The position numbers were made by a program, and so were the translations under genes. A stretch of 64,000 bases of DNA from Candidatus Eremiobacterota bacterium (GTDB taxonomy: Bacteria > Vulcanimicrobiota > CADAWZ01 > Ess09-12): the NCBI GenBank assembly GCA_031082125.1, contig JAVHLM010000005.1, forward strand, positions 186,001-250,000, given 5' to 3'. The notes beneath the pieces were generated by a model. That model searched no databases and was not told the origin of the DNA. It was given only the letters and a program-made list of their open reading frames with translations. Below are positions 34,441-42,681 of this stretch, piece after piece. How positions within the stretch are numbered: position 1 is the stretch's first letter; each line of letters begins with the position of its first letter.

Positions 34441-35737
34441 CATAATCAAGAAAAAAAAGGAAGGCGGCTGCCTTTCCTGCAGCGAGATAGAGTCCATGAT
34501 CCAGGGGTTCTCAAAGGGCGACATTCCTGATTACCTGATGAGCGCCTTTCTCATGGCAGTGTGTCTCAAGGGCATGGATGATGCCGAGACCAAGGATCTT
34601 ACCCAGGCAATGACCGATTCGGGCCACAAGGTCAATCTCGCCTCGATCCCCGGGAGGAAGGTGGACAAGCACAGCACGGGCGGCGTGGGCGACACGACGA
34701 CCCTCCTGATAGGCCCCATAATTTCGGCGGCAGGCATCCCCTTTGCGAAGATGTCGGGGCGGGGCCTGGCCCATACGGGCGGCACTCTTGACAAGCTGGA
34801 ATCCATACCGGGCTTTCGAACGGGCCTCACCGAGGAGGAGTTTATCAGTCAGGTCAAGGAGATTGGCATAGCCCTCATAAGCCCCACGGGGGATCTCGCT
34901 CCTGCCGACAAGAAAATGTATGCCCTCCGCGATGTGACTGCCACCGTGGACAGCATCCCCCTTATCGCCGGGAGCATCATGAGCAAGAAGCTTGCCGCCG
35001 GCGCCGACGTCATCCTTCTGGATGTGAAGGTGGGAAGCGGCGCCTTTATGACGACCCTTGACGATGCCAGGGCCCTTGCGCGGGCTCTGGTGAACATTGG
35101 GACGCTCGCGGGAAAGCATACCAGGGCCGTCATTACCGACATGAACCAGCCGCTTAACTCCCATATCGGCAATGCCCTTGAGGTAAAGGAAGTCATAGAG
35201 ATCCTGAAGGGGGGGCGCAGGGATTCGCCCCTCCGCGAGGTGGCCCTTGAGCTTTCTGCCCACCTGCTCCAGATGGCAGGCGTGGACAGCACTCTTGAAG
35301 AAGCGAGGAGCCACGCGGCCGATCTGCTGCAACGGGGTGCCGCCCTGGAAAAAATGAGACAGGTGATAAAAGCCCAGGGAGGAAAGGATGCCGTACTTGA
35401 CGATACATCTCTGCTTCCCCGGGCCAGGGTGATACGTGATATCCCTGCTCAGAAGGAAGGTTACCTGGGTGCCATTGAGGTGATGAAAATGGGGATCATT
35501 GCCCGCGATCTCGGTGCGGGAAGGGTCAGGAAAGAGGATTCAATCGATCCCTCCGTGGGGCTTGTCATCCACAGGCGCATTGGCGACAAAATTACCAGCG
35601 GTGAAAGTATCGTGACAGTCCACGGAGCCTCGGAGAAGAGCATAGAGGAGGTGAGGGAATCCCTTCTGGAATGCTTTATCGTTCTAGATCAGCCAGTGGA
35701 GGCGCCGCCCCTTATTCTTGCTACCATTGGGTCATAG
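34427..35737 (+). CDS. pdp: Pyrimidine-nucleoside (or thymidine) phosphorylase
   Basis: Phosphorolyses uridine and thymidine type nucleosides. The family signature KMSGRGLAHTGGTLDKLESIPGF is complete, with DKHSTGGVGDTTTLL upstream and VDSIPLIAGSIMSKKLAAG downstream. The ATG has AAGGAGG nine bases upstream, inside punA, and gives 436 aa. Whether it prefers thymidine alone (deoA) or both pyrimidines cannot be told by eye. With deoB and punA it forms a complete route from nucleosides to pentose 5-phosphate. Confidence 0.92.
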   Translation: MKPYDIIKKKKEGGCLSCSEIESMIQGFSKGDIPDYLMSAFLMAVCLKGMDDAETKDLTQAMTDSGHKVNLASIPGRKVDKHSTGGVGDTTTLLIGPIISAAGIPFAKMSGRGLAHTGGTLDKLESIPGFRTGLTEEEFISQVKEIGIALISPTGDLAPADKKMYALRDVTATVDSIPLIAGSIMSKKLAAGADVILLDVKVGSGAFMTTLDDARALARALVNIGTLAGKHTRAVITDMNQPLNSHIGNALEVKEVIEILKGGRRDSPLREVALELSAHLLQMAGVDSTLEEARSHAADLLQRGAALEKMRQVIKAQGGKDAVLDDTSLLPRARVIRDIPAQKEGYLGAIEVMKMGIIARDLGAGRVRKEDSIDPSVGLVIHRRIGDKITSGESIVTVHGASEKSIEEVRESLLECFIVLDQPVEAPPLILATIGS

Positions 35738-35743
35738 GCTTCC

Positions 35744-35773
35744 TTGTAAGTGAAGGTTTTTTTCTGCTATAAT
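35744..35773 (+). promoter_or_regulatory. Extended -10 promoter of the pilin-like genes
   Basis: TTGTAA at 35744-35749 and a perfect TATAAT at 35768-35773 are 18 bases apart, and TGC precedes the -10 (TGnTATAAT extended form). Initiation near 35780 leaves about 18 bases to the GTG of the first pilin-like gene, with a GGGGGG-rich ribosome-binding site. It isolates the pilin group from the nucleoside operon. Confidence 0.7.
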
Positions 35774-35797
35774 TAAGGGAAAGGGGGGGCTTAAGGC

Positions 35798-36217
35798 GTG
35801 GCGGCGAAAAGGGGCTTCAGCATCATTGAGCTTATGGTGGCAGTCTTTATTCTCTCCACGTGCCTTCTCCTGATCATCGGCATATTCACCTTCCTCTTTA
35901 ACTCGGTCCAGAAGGGCGTTGACCTCACGACAGGCATGGCTATCGGCGAGATGGCCCTCAACAAGTATTTATGGAATAACTATGGGAATGTCTCATCGGC
36001 TGGAGAGGTGAACCAGACAGAAACAATAAACAAGATGCCGTTCTACTACAATATCCGTTCCGAGCCCGTAGATGCCGACAGCAGGCTGCTCCGCGTTTCA
36101 TGCAGGATATACTGGTGGGAGAAGGGAGCGCGGAGCAACACCGGTGCAGGCGAATTTTACGCACAGGGCTATGGTATGTTTGCCGCTGATATCGTGCGGT
36201 ACGTTTATGAGGACTAG
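35798..36217 (+). CDS. Type IV pilin-like (minor pilin) protein
   Basis: A 139-aa protein with a six-residue leader MAAKRG and the prepilin motif G/FSIIELMVAVF, with Glu at mature position 5, then a hydrophobic helix (to about residue 35). Prepilin peptidase should cut after Gly6. The globular part is short, with two cysteine positions not obviously paired. It resembles PilV/GspI-type minor pilins in position and size, but I cannot assign the exact type. It starts with GTG and is followed by two further pilus-type genes. Confidence 0.78.
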   Translation: MAAKRGFSIIELMVAVFILSTCLLLIIGIFTFLFNSVQKGVDLTTGMAIGEMALNKYLWNNYGNVSSAGEVNQTETINKMPFYYNIRSEPVDADSRLLRVSCRIYWWEKGARSNTGAGEFYAQGYGMFAADIVRYVYED

Positions 36218-36244
36218 AAGAGTCGTTGAAAAAGGACAGGCGGC

Positions 36245-37138
36245 GTGTGCACTAGGCCATCAGAGAGAACAAAAAGGATCCAGGCAGCAAGGATTGAGGC
36301 AGGGACGACGCTATTGGAGCTCGTAATAGCGACAGCCATCTTCGGCTTTCTCACCCTGATCCTGCTGTCTATCATCAACTTCGGCACCAGGAGCTGGAGA
36401 AACGTGGAGTCGCGGTATGCCGTGGAGACCGAGATAAGAAGGGCTGTCTTTGATATGAACAGGGAGATGAGAGCAACCAATATCAGCACGGCCACGGCCG
36501 GCACTTCCGACATCGGCGGGGGAGCCTATGTGCCGTGGATCTGCTTCGCCTCGGCAGCCAAAAACTCCGATGAGACAGCTGACATTGATGTGGATACTAC
36601 CGCGGTCAGCCCACTATATTTCCGCTGGATACTCTACTATTGCCTTCGCTCGGGCGACCATACGGGAAGCGGCACCTGCAGCCCTGATGTGCCGTCATCA
36701 TCGCAGTATTTCTGTCCTCATAAGCTCCTTATCAAGAAAGAGCTTTACTGGGAGGAAGACCTCCCCGATCACAAGGGCTATGAGCTCTCTTTTCTTACCT
36801 CGACAATCGTGAAGAATCATCTGACGCCCACCGACAGCCTCGCATCGGTCTCCACCCTCGAGGGGGCCTATGCCTCCTATGTGAAATCCAGTTATATCCT
36901 TGCAAGAAATGTGCTTGTATTCGCCACGAACTACTGTGATCCCTCAACAGCCAGGGGTGATTTGAGCCTTGGCGCCCCGGAGCTTCAGTTCACCCTCCGG
37001 TGCTTCAAGGTGCTTGAGTCAGGAATCTCTGTCAAGGACAATGCCCAGGATCTTTACGGGTTTCCTCCCACCTTGTCAGTCCAGATAAATTCCAAGGTCG
37101 TTCCCTATATCAACGAGAGCTCTGCGGGAAGCAACTAG
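36245..37138 (+). CDS. PilW/GspJ-like prepilin protein
   Basis: The N-terminus has a 20-residue leader ending in Gly, followed by TTLLELVIATAIFGFLTLIL: prepilin cleavage site, Glu at mature position 5 and the hydrophobic stalk helix. The long leader and ~275-residue mature body, with seven cysteines beyond the helix, fit a PilW/GspJ-type minor pilin better than a major pilin. GTG start 27 bases after the first pilin gene. Cargo or tip role in a pilus or type II-like system is inferred. Confidence 0.72.
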   Translation: MCTRPSERTKRIQAARIEAGTTLLELVIATAIFGFLTLILLSIINFGTRSWRNVESRYAVETEIRRAVFDMNREMRATNISTATAGTSDIGGGAYVPWICFASAAKNSDETADIDVDTTAVSPLYFRWILYYCLRSGDHTGSGTCSPDVPSSSQYFCPHKLLIKKELYWEEDLPDHKGYELSFLTSTIVKNHLTPTDSLASVSTLEGAYASYVKSSYILARNVLVFATNYCDPSTARGDLSLGAPELQFTLRCFKVLESGISVKDNAQDLYGFPPTLSVQINSKVVPYINESSAGSN

Positions 37139-37167
37139 CGCGCCCGCATGGCAAGGAGGCGGTTCGG

Positions 37168-39519
37168 ATGAAGAAGAAATGGCAGGGAGTGGTGCTCATC
37201 ACCACGATGCTCCTTCTCTCCTTTATCATCATGATCGCCACGCTTCTTGTGGTGACGGGGAGAAATTCCATGAAGCTCGGTGCCAGCTACCGCGACAGGG
37301 AAAATGCCTTCTTTGCGGCCGAGAGCGGCATCGCCTACGCGCAGAGGATGCTCCGGACCAACAAGAACTGGACCACCCAGGAAGTCTATGTCAATGATGC
37401 GGCAACCTATCCCTATGCTGACGGCGACAGCACCGGGAAGCTCGTGGTGACAAAAATCAGCACGGGCAGCTTCGCGGGGATCAAGGGGGTCATAGACGGG
37501 GGCAGCGAGTTCTATATCGCCTTCGGCCCCGGTAGCTCTGCTCCCTCGTCGCCTGTCCCCTATGATGCCTCCCAGGTGAGCGGCCCCTTTATCAGGTATT
37601 ATTCCACCAACCATTTCACCACAGGCCTCACGTCATCACACTATTCCTATGCCTATACGGGGGGGACATGGAGGCCGTTCCGGGAGGTCCCTGCCGGCTA
37701 TACCCATGTGATAGTCGAGGGGCGGTGCGGCAGCGTGGCCCGCTACGTGGAGGTTTTCCTGCAGAAGGATTTCAGCTCCGTCATTGACAGCGCCTTTATC
37801 GTGGGGCAGGACCTGGATGTGGACCTCCAGGGAAGCCAGTACAAGTTCTGGGTCAATGACAAGTACGGCCAGGGTGTCAACGTGAGGAGCATGAACACCG
37901 TGAACGTCCATATCGGGAACAGCGCCGTCTCCGGCGGCAATTACATCTACCGCGTGGACGGCGGCTCCTCCATCACCTGCAACAACACCTACGTGAACAA
38001 GGGCCAGGTGACCGCCGGCCTCAACTATTACAACAGCGCCTTTTGGAATTACGGGGTGAAGGCGCAGAGCGTGAACAGCACCACGCAGGCCGAGCGGATG
38101 AACTCCATCAGGAGCGACATCAACTGGGACAAGTTTTCCAATTCCTACCTGAGCGGCAATTCCTGGAAATCCTCGGTGAACGATTTCCTCCTCGCCGGCT
38201 CCTACATGTATCTTGAGAGCAAGACCACGCCGGGCACCTATAATCTCGCCTATGTCCCCTACCAGCCCCCGGTGAACGCCACGACCAACGAACTGGAATA
38301 TTCCCAGCTCTTTGAAAAGCTCAACAACAACTCTCTCACGCCTGTTTATTATGACAGCGCGAACTGGCAGTATAACGGGGTGAATATCTATAACGGTGAT
38401 TCCAAGCACCTTATTGTTTACAACGACAGCAAGGGAGGAGAGTATGAGTCCTCCAAGATGAGCAAGATAGATTACCTGGTCAAGATCAACGACGCCCCTG
38501 TAGGAGTAGCTTCTACGCAGATCGACGGTGCCGACGCCTATGGATTTTATACCCTGGCGGCGAATTACTCGTCAGCGGCCGGCGGCTACACCTTTTCAGA
38601 CACCACTCGCCCCAAGGTGGGCCTTGTTGATGATACCAAAACCGAGGATGTTTCGCCCAGCCTCATCACCATCGGAGACAGCTCCGTGAAGGGGAGCATC
38701 GTGGTGGAGGGGGAGATTTCAGGGTCGGGGAGCATTCTCTCGAGCGGGAACCTCGTGTTCCAGGGAGAGAGCCAGCTTCAGCCCGGATCGGCGAGCGGCC
38801 TTGCCATGTACAGCAAGTCCGACATCCGCATCAAGGAGATATCGGGCGGCGACGTGGAAGCCGATGCCATCAACAGTGCCATCAAGACCTCATGGGCGGC
38901 CTATTCGAAATACTGCAACCAGCAGTATAACATAGGCATCGGGAATACCAAGGACACGCTGGCCACCATCACCAAGTGGCTCTCTGACACCAAGATGAAC
39001 TCCGATCCCAACTTCTTCACTTCCGGCGGCAATTACAGCTTTACGCTGCCGAGCGGCAATTCTTATAACTGTAACGGCAAATCGGTCATTGACTACCTCA
39101 AGGCCTGTGAGTTCAGCGATACCGAGGCCAAGGAGCTCGTCAAGAGCTTCCTGCAGAAAAATTACTCTGATGCCTATACGGAGTCCACCTGGGGACTGTC
39201 AACACACTATTACAGGCTCACGCAGAGCGGCTTCCGCGACCTGAGCTTTTCTGACTGCGTCATCAAGGGGGTCATCGTGAGCGAGAGGGACCTCCGCGTC
39301 ACTTCCGGCGGCGGCGCTCTTAAAGTGCAGGGCTTCCTGGTGACGTACGGGACCGATCCCATGTCCTCGAATCCACCGGGCTCCCAGGGGGGAAACCTCA
39401 CGATTGCCGATTCCAAGGATGTCTCTTTCACCTATGACCCTGATTATCTGCAGACCCTTTTCCAGGGCCTCTCGGGGATAAACACCAAGAGGGCCTTCTG
39501 GAGCACGTGGACGCAGTAG
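37168..39519 (+). CDS. Large PilX-like pilus-associated protein
   Basis: The N-terminus is PilX-like: a short basic leader, a membrane segment (about residues 8-30) and the block GASYRDRENAFFAAESGIAYAQRML typical of PilX N-termini, without the usual prepilin cleavage site. The remaining ~700 residues are rich in Ser, Asn, Tyr and Gly and look like a long beta-rich exported body (residues ~480-550 read as repeated short strands such as SVKGSIVVEGEISGSGSILSS). PilX proteins are normally ~150-250 aa, so the size is unusual. It is the third gene of the pilin cluster; a pilus-tip adhesin is one possibility. Confidence 0.7.
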   Translation: MKKKWQGVVLITTMLLLSFIIMIATLLVVTGRNSMKLGASYRDRENAFFAAESGIAYAQRMLRTNKNWTTQEVYVNDAATYPYADGDSTGKLVVTKISTGSFAGIKGVIDGGSEFYIAFGPGSSAPSSPVPYDASQVSGPFIRYYSTNHFTTGLTSSHYSYAYTGGTWRPFREVPAGYTHVIVEGRCGSVARYVEVFLQKDFSSVIDSAFIVGQDLDVDLQGSQYKFWVNDKYGQGVNVRSMNTVNVHIGNSAVSGGNYIYRVDGGSSITCNNTYVNKGQVTAGLNYYNSAFWNYGVKAQSVNSTTQAERMNSIRSDINWDKFSNSYLSGNSWKSSVNDFLLAGSYMYLESKTTPGTYNLAYVPYQPPVNATTNELEYSQLFEKLNNNSLTPVYYDSANWQYNGVNIYNGDSKHLIVYNDSKGGEYESSKMSKIDYLVKINDAPVGVASTQIDGADAYGFYTLAANYSSAAGGYTFSDTTRPKVGLVDDTKTEDVSPSLITIGDSSVKGSIVVEGEISGSGSILSSGNLVFQGESQLQPGSASGLAMYSKSDIRIKEISGGDVEADAINSAIKTSWAAYSKYCNQQYNIGIGNTKDTLATITKWLSDTKMNSDPNFFTSGGNYSFTLPSGNSYNCNGKSVIDYLKACEFSDTEAKELVKSFLQKNYSDAYTESTWGLSTHYYRLTQSGFRDLSFSDCVIKGVIVSERDLRVTSGGGALKVQGFLVTYGTDPMSSNPPGSQGGNLTIADSKDVSFTYDPDYLQTLFQGLSGINTKRAFWSTWTQ

Positions 39520-39524
39520 GGAGC

Positions 39525-42332
39525 TCAGCGGTGGCATGAGATCGAGTGCAAAAGCACCTCGAGAGCTTCCGGGGCGCTGCCGGGGGCCCTTATCTCGGCA
39601 AGAAAGTAGAGACGGGCAGCGGGGCAGCGCCAGGTGAGGCTGAGCACCGGCTCTCCGGAAGAGTCCTCCAGCCGCCACGAGGCCTTGTGGCCTCCCATGG
39701 ATATGGTGCCTTCTTTTTTGGTTTTTTTTCCCTTTTCCGGGAATGGTCCCGGGCCTGCAAAAACTTCAATGGTCTTTCCCTCTTTTTTCATCACCAGGAC
39801 AGGCCTCAGCGTGGTGAGCTCAAAAAGGGGCTTTTCCTCTCTGCGGAACCTCTCGAGGGCGACAGACTGAAGGTATCCCTCGCGCTCAACGGTGATGCCG
39901 CTCTCCTTTTTTGCCGCGAGGGGCACTTCCTCCCAGGGCCCGCCCGTCACGATCATCGGGATAAAAAGCGGTTCCTTCCTCCCGGCAAGGAGCCCTGCCT
40001 GTATGGCTTTCTGAAAGCTCACATAGAGGGTGCGGGGCGCAAAAAATTCCACCTGGGGCCTGTCATCGGTATTGAGGGCCGTGCCCTCGCGGTAGCGTTT
40101 CATGGACTCCCCGTCAAGAATATAGGGAAAAAACAGGTCGCGGGGGCTTTTTATGCCGATCCTTGCAAGGTCTTCTGAAATCTCCCTGCTGTGGAGGCAC
40201 TCTTTCATGCGGCAGTAATCAAAAGGCACCTCCTCATTGGATCCTATAAGGATGGTATCCCCTCCGAGATCCCAGAGGGACGACGAGGGAAAGACCGTGC
40301 TGAAAGTTGCCACGAGCATCCTGAAGAGCCGGGGCTCCATGTGATAGCCCTGGACCCACTGGCATGCTATTCCTCCCGGAGAGAGGCGTGAGCGCATCAG
40401 CTCGTAGCTCTCCCTGGTGAAGAGCGATGATGCCCCGGAAACCCAGGGATTCGAAGGCTCTGAAATGATGACGTCATAGTGTTCGTCTGTGGAAAGAAGG
40501 TGGTTTCTGCCGTCATTTACCACTATCCTGAGGCGCCTGTCATCAAGGGCGTGATGATGGAAGTCGGAGAAGCACCGGGCAGCCTCCACCACCTCTGAGG
40601 AGATCTCAAGGCAGTCGAGACGCTCCAGGGGATGGGTCAGGGCCGAGCCAAGGGTAATGCCGCTTCCCATGCCTATCAGGAGGGCCTTCCGGGGCTGGCG
40701 GTGAAGGAGGAGGGGCAGGTGCCCTATTGTAATCTGTGTTTTCAGGTCCGCTTCGAAGGTGGAGGCGTCAACCTTGCCGTTCACCTTCAGCACGAGGTCT
40801 TTTCCTTCTCTTATCACTGCCACGGTGGCGTCCCGTCCCTCACGGAAATAGGCGAACTTCAGTCCCGCCGCATACTGGCTGAGGGTGATCCTTCTCTCTC
40901 TCAGTTGAGCGGAAATCCGGTAAGGGGCATAATACACTCCCGTGGTGAACACTGCCCTGTCGATGCCGGAAAGAAAAAGCGTCCCCAGCGCCGCCGCAAG
41001 GGTGAGGGTGCCGATGAGGATCGCCTTCTGTTTTTCCCGGGTGTCAGGGCTTATGGCGATGAGGGCAAGCCCTGTGAGTATGTTGAGAGACAAGGTGAGT
41101 ATGAGGGCGTTTTGAATGCCCCACAAAGGTATCATAAGAAAGCCTCCTGCAAAAGCTCCCGCGATTGCGCCCGCCGTGTTCACCGCGTACACCGTGCCGA
41201 TTGAAGTGCCGAGTCTCTTCGGTTCCCTCCCATGAATGACTGCCGCGAGGGGAAAGGCGGCACCGGCGCAGAGCGTGGGAGGAAGCATCAAGAGGAGCGC
41301 TCCCAGAAATTTCAACGCCATATGGAGAGCCCATGCCGAGGGAGTGTGGTGATAGAGGGAGAGAAAAAAGGAGGGGAGGCTGTTGATAAGGGGAAAGCCC
41401 CCGAGGACCGCAAAGCCCACCGCCACTTCTAGAACGGCGAAGGCAAGAAAGGGTCTTCTCAGCCTTTTAATGCAGCGCGCCATGAGGGCGCTTCCCAGGG
41501 CAATGCCTGCAAGAAATGCGGTGAGCATGGTGCTCATGCCGTAGACAGTGTTCCCGAAAATCATTCCCAGAAGCCTGGTCCAGATATTCTCATAAATGAG
41601 GGAAGTAAAGCCTGCGATGGCAAACCCCGCCATGAAGGCGCCATGGGCAGGCCATGGCAGTTCATGGCGCTCCTCATCTCCCGGACAGTGCTCTTCCTGA
41701 TGTTCTCCTGCCTCTTGTGCCGGGAATCTGAGGATGATGACTCCCAGAAATATGAGGAGGTTTGCCAGGGCGGCTGCGGTGAGCGTCATCTGGACGCCTC
41801 CGTACGGGATGGCGATAAAGCCTGCTGCAAAAGCTCCTGCCACGGCTCCCGCCGTATTGAGGGCGTAGAGGGTTCCCCCGGTGAAGCCGATATTTTCTCT
41901 CTTCTCAGTGAAAAAGCGGGTCACAAGAGGCAGGGTGGCCCCCATAAGCGATGAGGGGACAAGGAGCACCATAAAGCAGACAAGGATCCTCAGGGGAAGG
42001 AAACCATCTTGTGCCAGCGGAGGCAGGGCATGGAGGTAGAGGTTCTCGGCAGCCCCGAGGATTGCCGGCAGCAGGAGCATATAGATGCCCAGAATCCCCT
42101 CGATGCAGCCGTAGATGAAAAGAGGCCTGGAGCTTCTGTCGGCCGCCTTCCCCGCAAAGAAGCTCCCCAGGGCAAGGCCTGTCATAAAGACAGTGAGGAC
42201 GGTGCTGACGGCATATACGGTGCTCCCTATAATGAGAAGAAGGAGGCGTGTCCAGACCACCTCGTACACGAGGCCCAGGGCTCCCGACAGGAAGAAGAAG
42301 AGCACGATGCCACGGCCGGCTCTCAGGCTCAT
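39525..42332 (-). CDS. Fused membrane transporter-like / spermidine synthase-like protein
   Basis: A 935-aa protein. The first ~480 residues are two six-helix halves that are internal repeats of each other: VYEVVWTRLLLLIIGSTVYAVS in the first half matches IYENIWTRLLGMIFGNTVYGMS in the second. Then comes a spermidine-synthase-like Rossmann domain with ALLIGMGSGITLGSAL, DCLEIS and YDVIISEPSNPWVSG. True aminopropyltransferases have Asp where this one has Glu in the last motif, so polyamine synthesis is doubtful. About 180 further residues form a soluble tail. It ends five bases from the convergent pilX-like gene. Substrate unknown. Confidence 0.8.
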   Translation of the reverse strand: MSLRAGRGIVLFFFLSGALGLVYEVVWTRLLLLIIGSTVYAVSTVLTVFMTGLALGSFFAGKAADRSSRPLFIYGCIEGILGIYMLLLPAILGAAENLYLHALPPLAQDGFLPLRILVCFMVLLVPSSLMGATLPLVTRFFTEKRENIGFTGGTLYALNTAGAVAGAFAAGFIAIPYGGVQMTLTAAALANLLIFLGVIILRFPAQEAGEHQEEHCPGDEERHELPWPAHGAFMAGFAIAGFTSLIYENIWTRLLGMIFGNTVYGMSTMLTAFLAGIALGSALMARCIKRLRRPFLAFAVLEVAVGFAVLGGFPLINSLPSFFLSLYHHTPSAWALHMALKFLGALLLMLPPTLCAGAAFPLAAVIHGREPKRLGTSIGTVYAVNTAGAIAGAFAGGFLMIPLWGIQNALILTLSLNILTGLALIAISPDTREKQKAILIGTLTLAAALGTLFLSGIDRAVFTTGVYYAPYRISAQLRERRITLSQYAAGLKFAYFREGRDATVAVIREGKDLVLKVNGKVDASTFEADLKTQITIGHLPLLLHRQPRKALLIGMGSGITLGSALTHPLERLDCLEISSEVVEAARCFSDFHHHALDDRRLRIVVNDGRNHLLSTDEHYDVIISEPSNPWVSGASSLFTRESYELMRSRLSPGGIACQWVQGYHMEPRLFRMLVATFSTVFPSSSLWDLGGDTILIGSNEEVPFDYCRMKECLHSREISEDLARIGIKSPRDLFFPYILDGESMKRYREGTALNTDDRPQVEFFAPRTLYVSFQKAIQAGLLAGRKEPLFIPMIVTGGPWEEVPLAAKKESGITVEREGYLQSVALERFRREEKPLFELTTLRPVLVMKKEGKTIEVFAGPGPFPEKGKKTKKEGTISMGGHKASWRLEDSSGEPVLSLTWRCPAARLYFLAEIRAPGSAPEALEVLLHSISCHR

Positions 42333-42432
42333 TGGGGCGTCACCTCATTTATCCACTATAGCCTTTTTATGACGCTCCGTCAATGACCGGCCCCGAGGAG
42401 GGATTTTTGCCGCGGGGGGGTAACTTCTCTCT

Positions 42433-42681
42433 ATGCGTACTGTCCATATCTTCAGAGATGAAGCCCCTGGCGATTCGGTATGGATCGTGAGGCTTCTTGT
42501 CGCCGCCGGAATGGCGGACAGCAAGAGAGAGGCCCGCCAGCTCATCTCCAGGGGCATGGTCAAAGTGGACGGGCAGAAGGTCACTTCCTCCTCTCTCGAG
42601 GTGGAGATTGGGAAGGGAGTCGTGGTGGAAAGGTATCCCGATGAAGGAGTCCTGATGCTTTTCGAGGAGGGTGTGCCATGA
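42433..42681 (+). CDS. Stand-alone S4 RNA-binding domain protein
   Basis: At 82 aa it is little more than an S4 domain: WIVRLLVAAGMADSKREARQLISRGMVKVDGQKVT resembles the C-terminal S4 domain of tyrosyl-tRNA synthetases. S4 domains bind structured RNA, so a role in translation or ribosome quality control is possible; which RNA is unknown. Its stop overlaps the start of the next membrane protein gene (ATGA), an odd coupling of an RNA-binding protein to a membrane protein. Confidence 0.78.
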   Translation: MRTVHIFRDEAPGDSVWIVRLLVAAGMADSKREARQLISRGMVKVDGQKVTSSSLEVEIGKGVVVERYPDEGVLMLFEEGVP

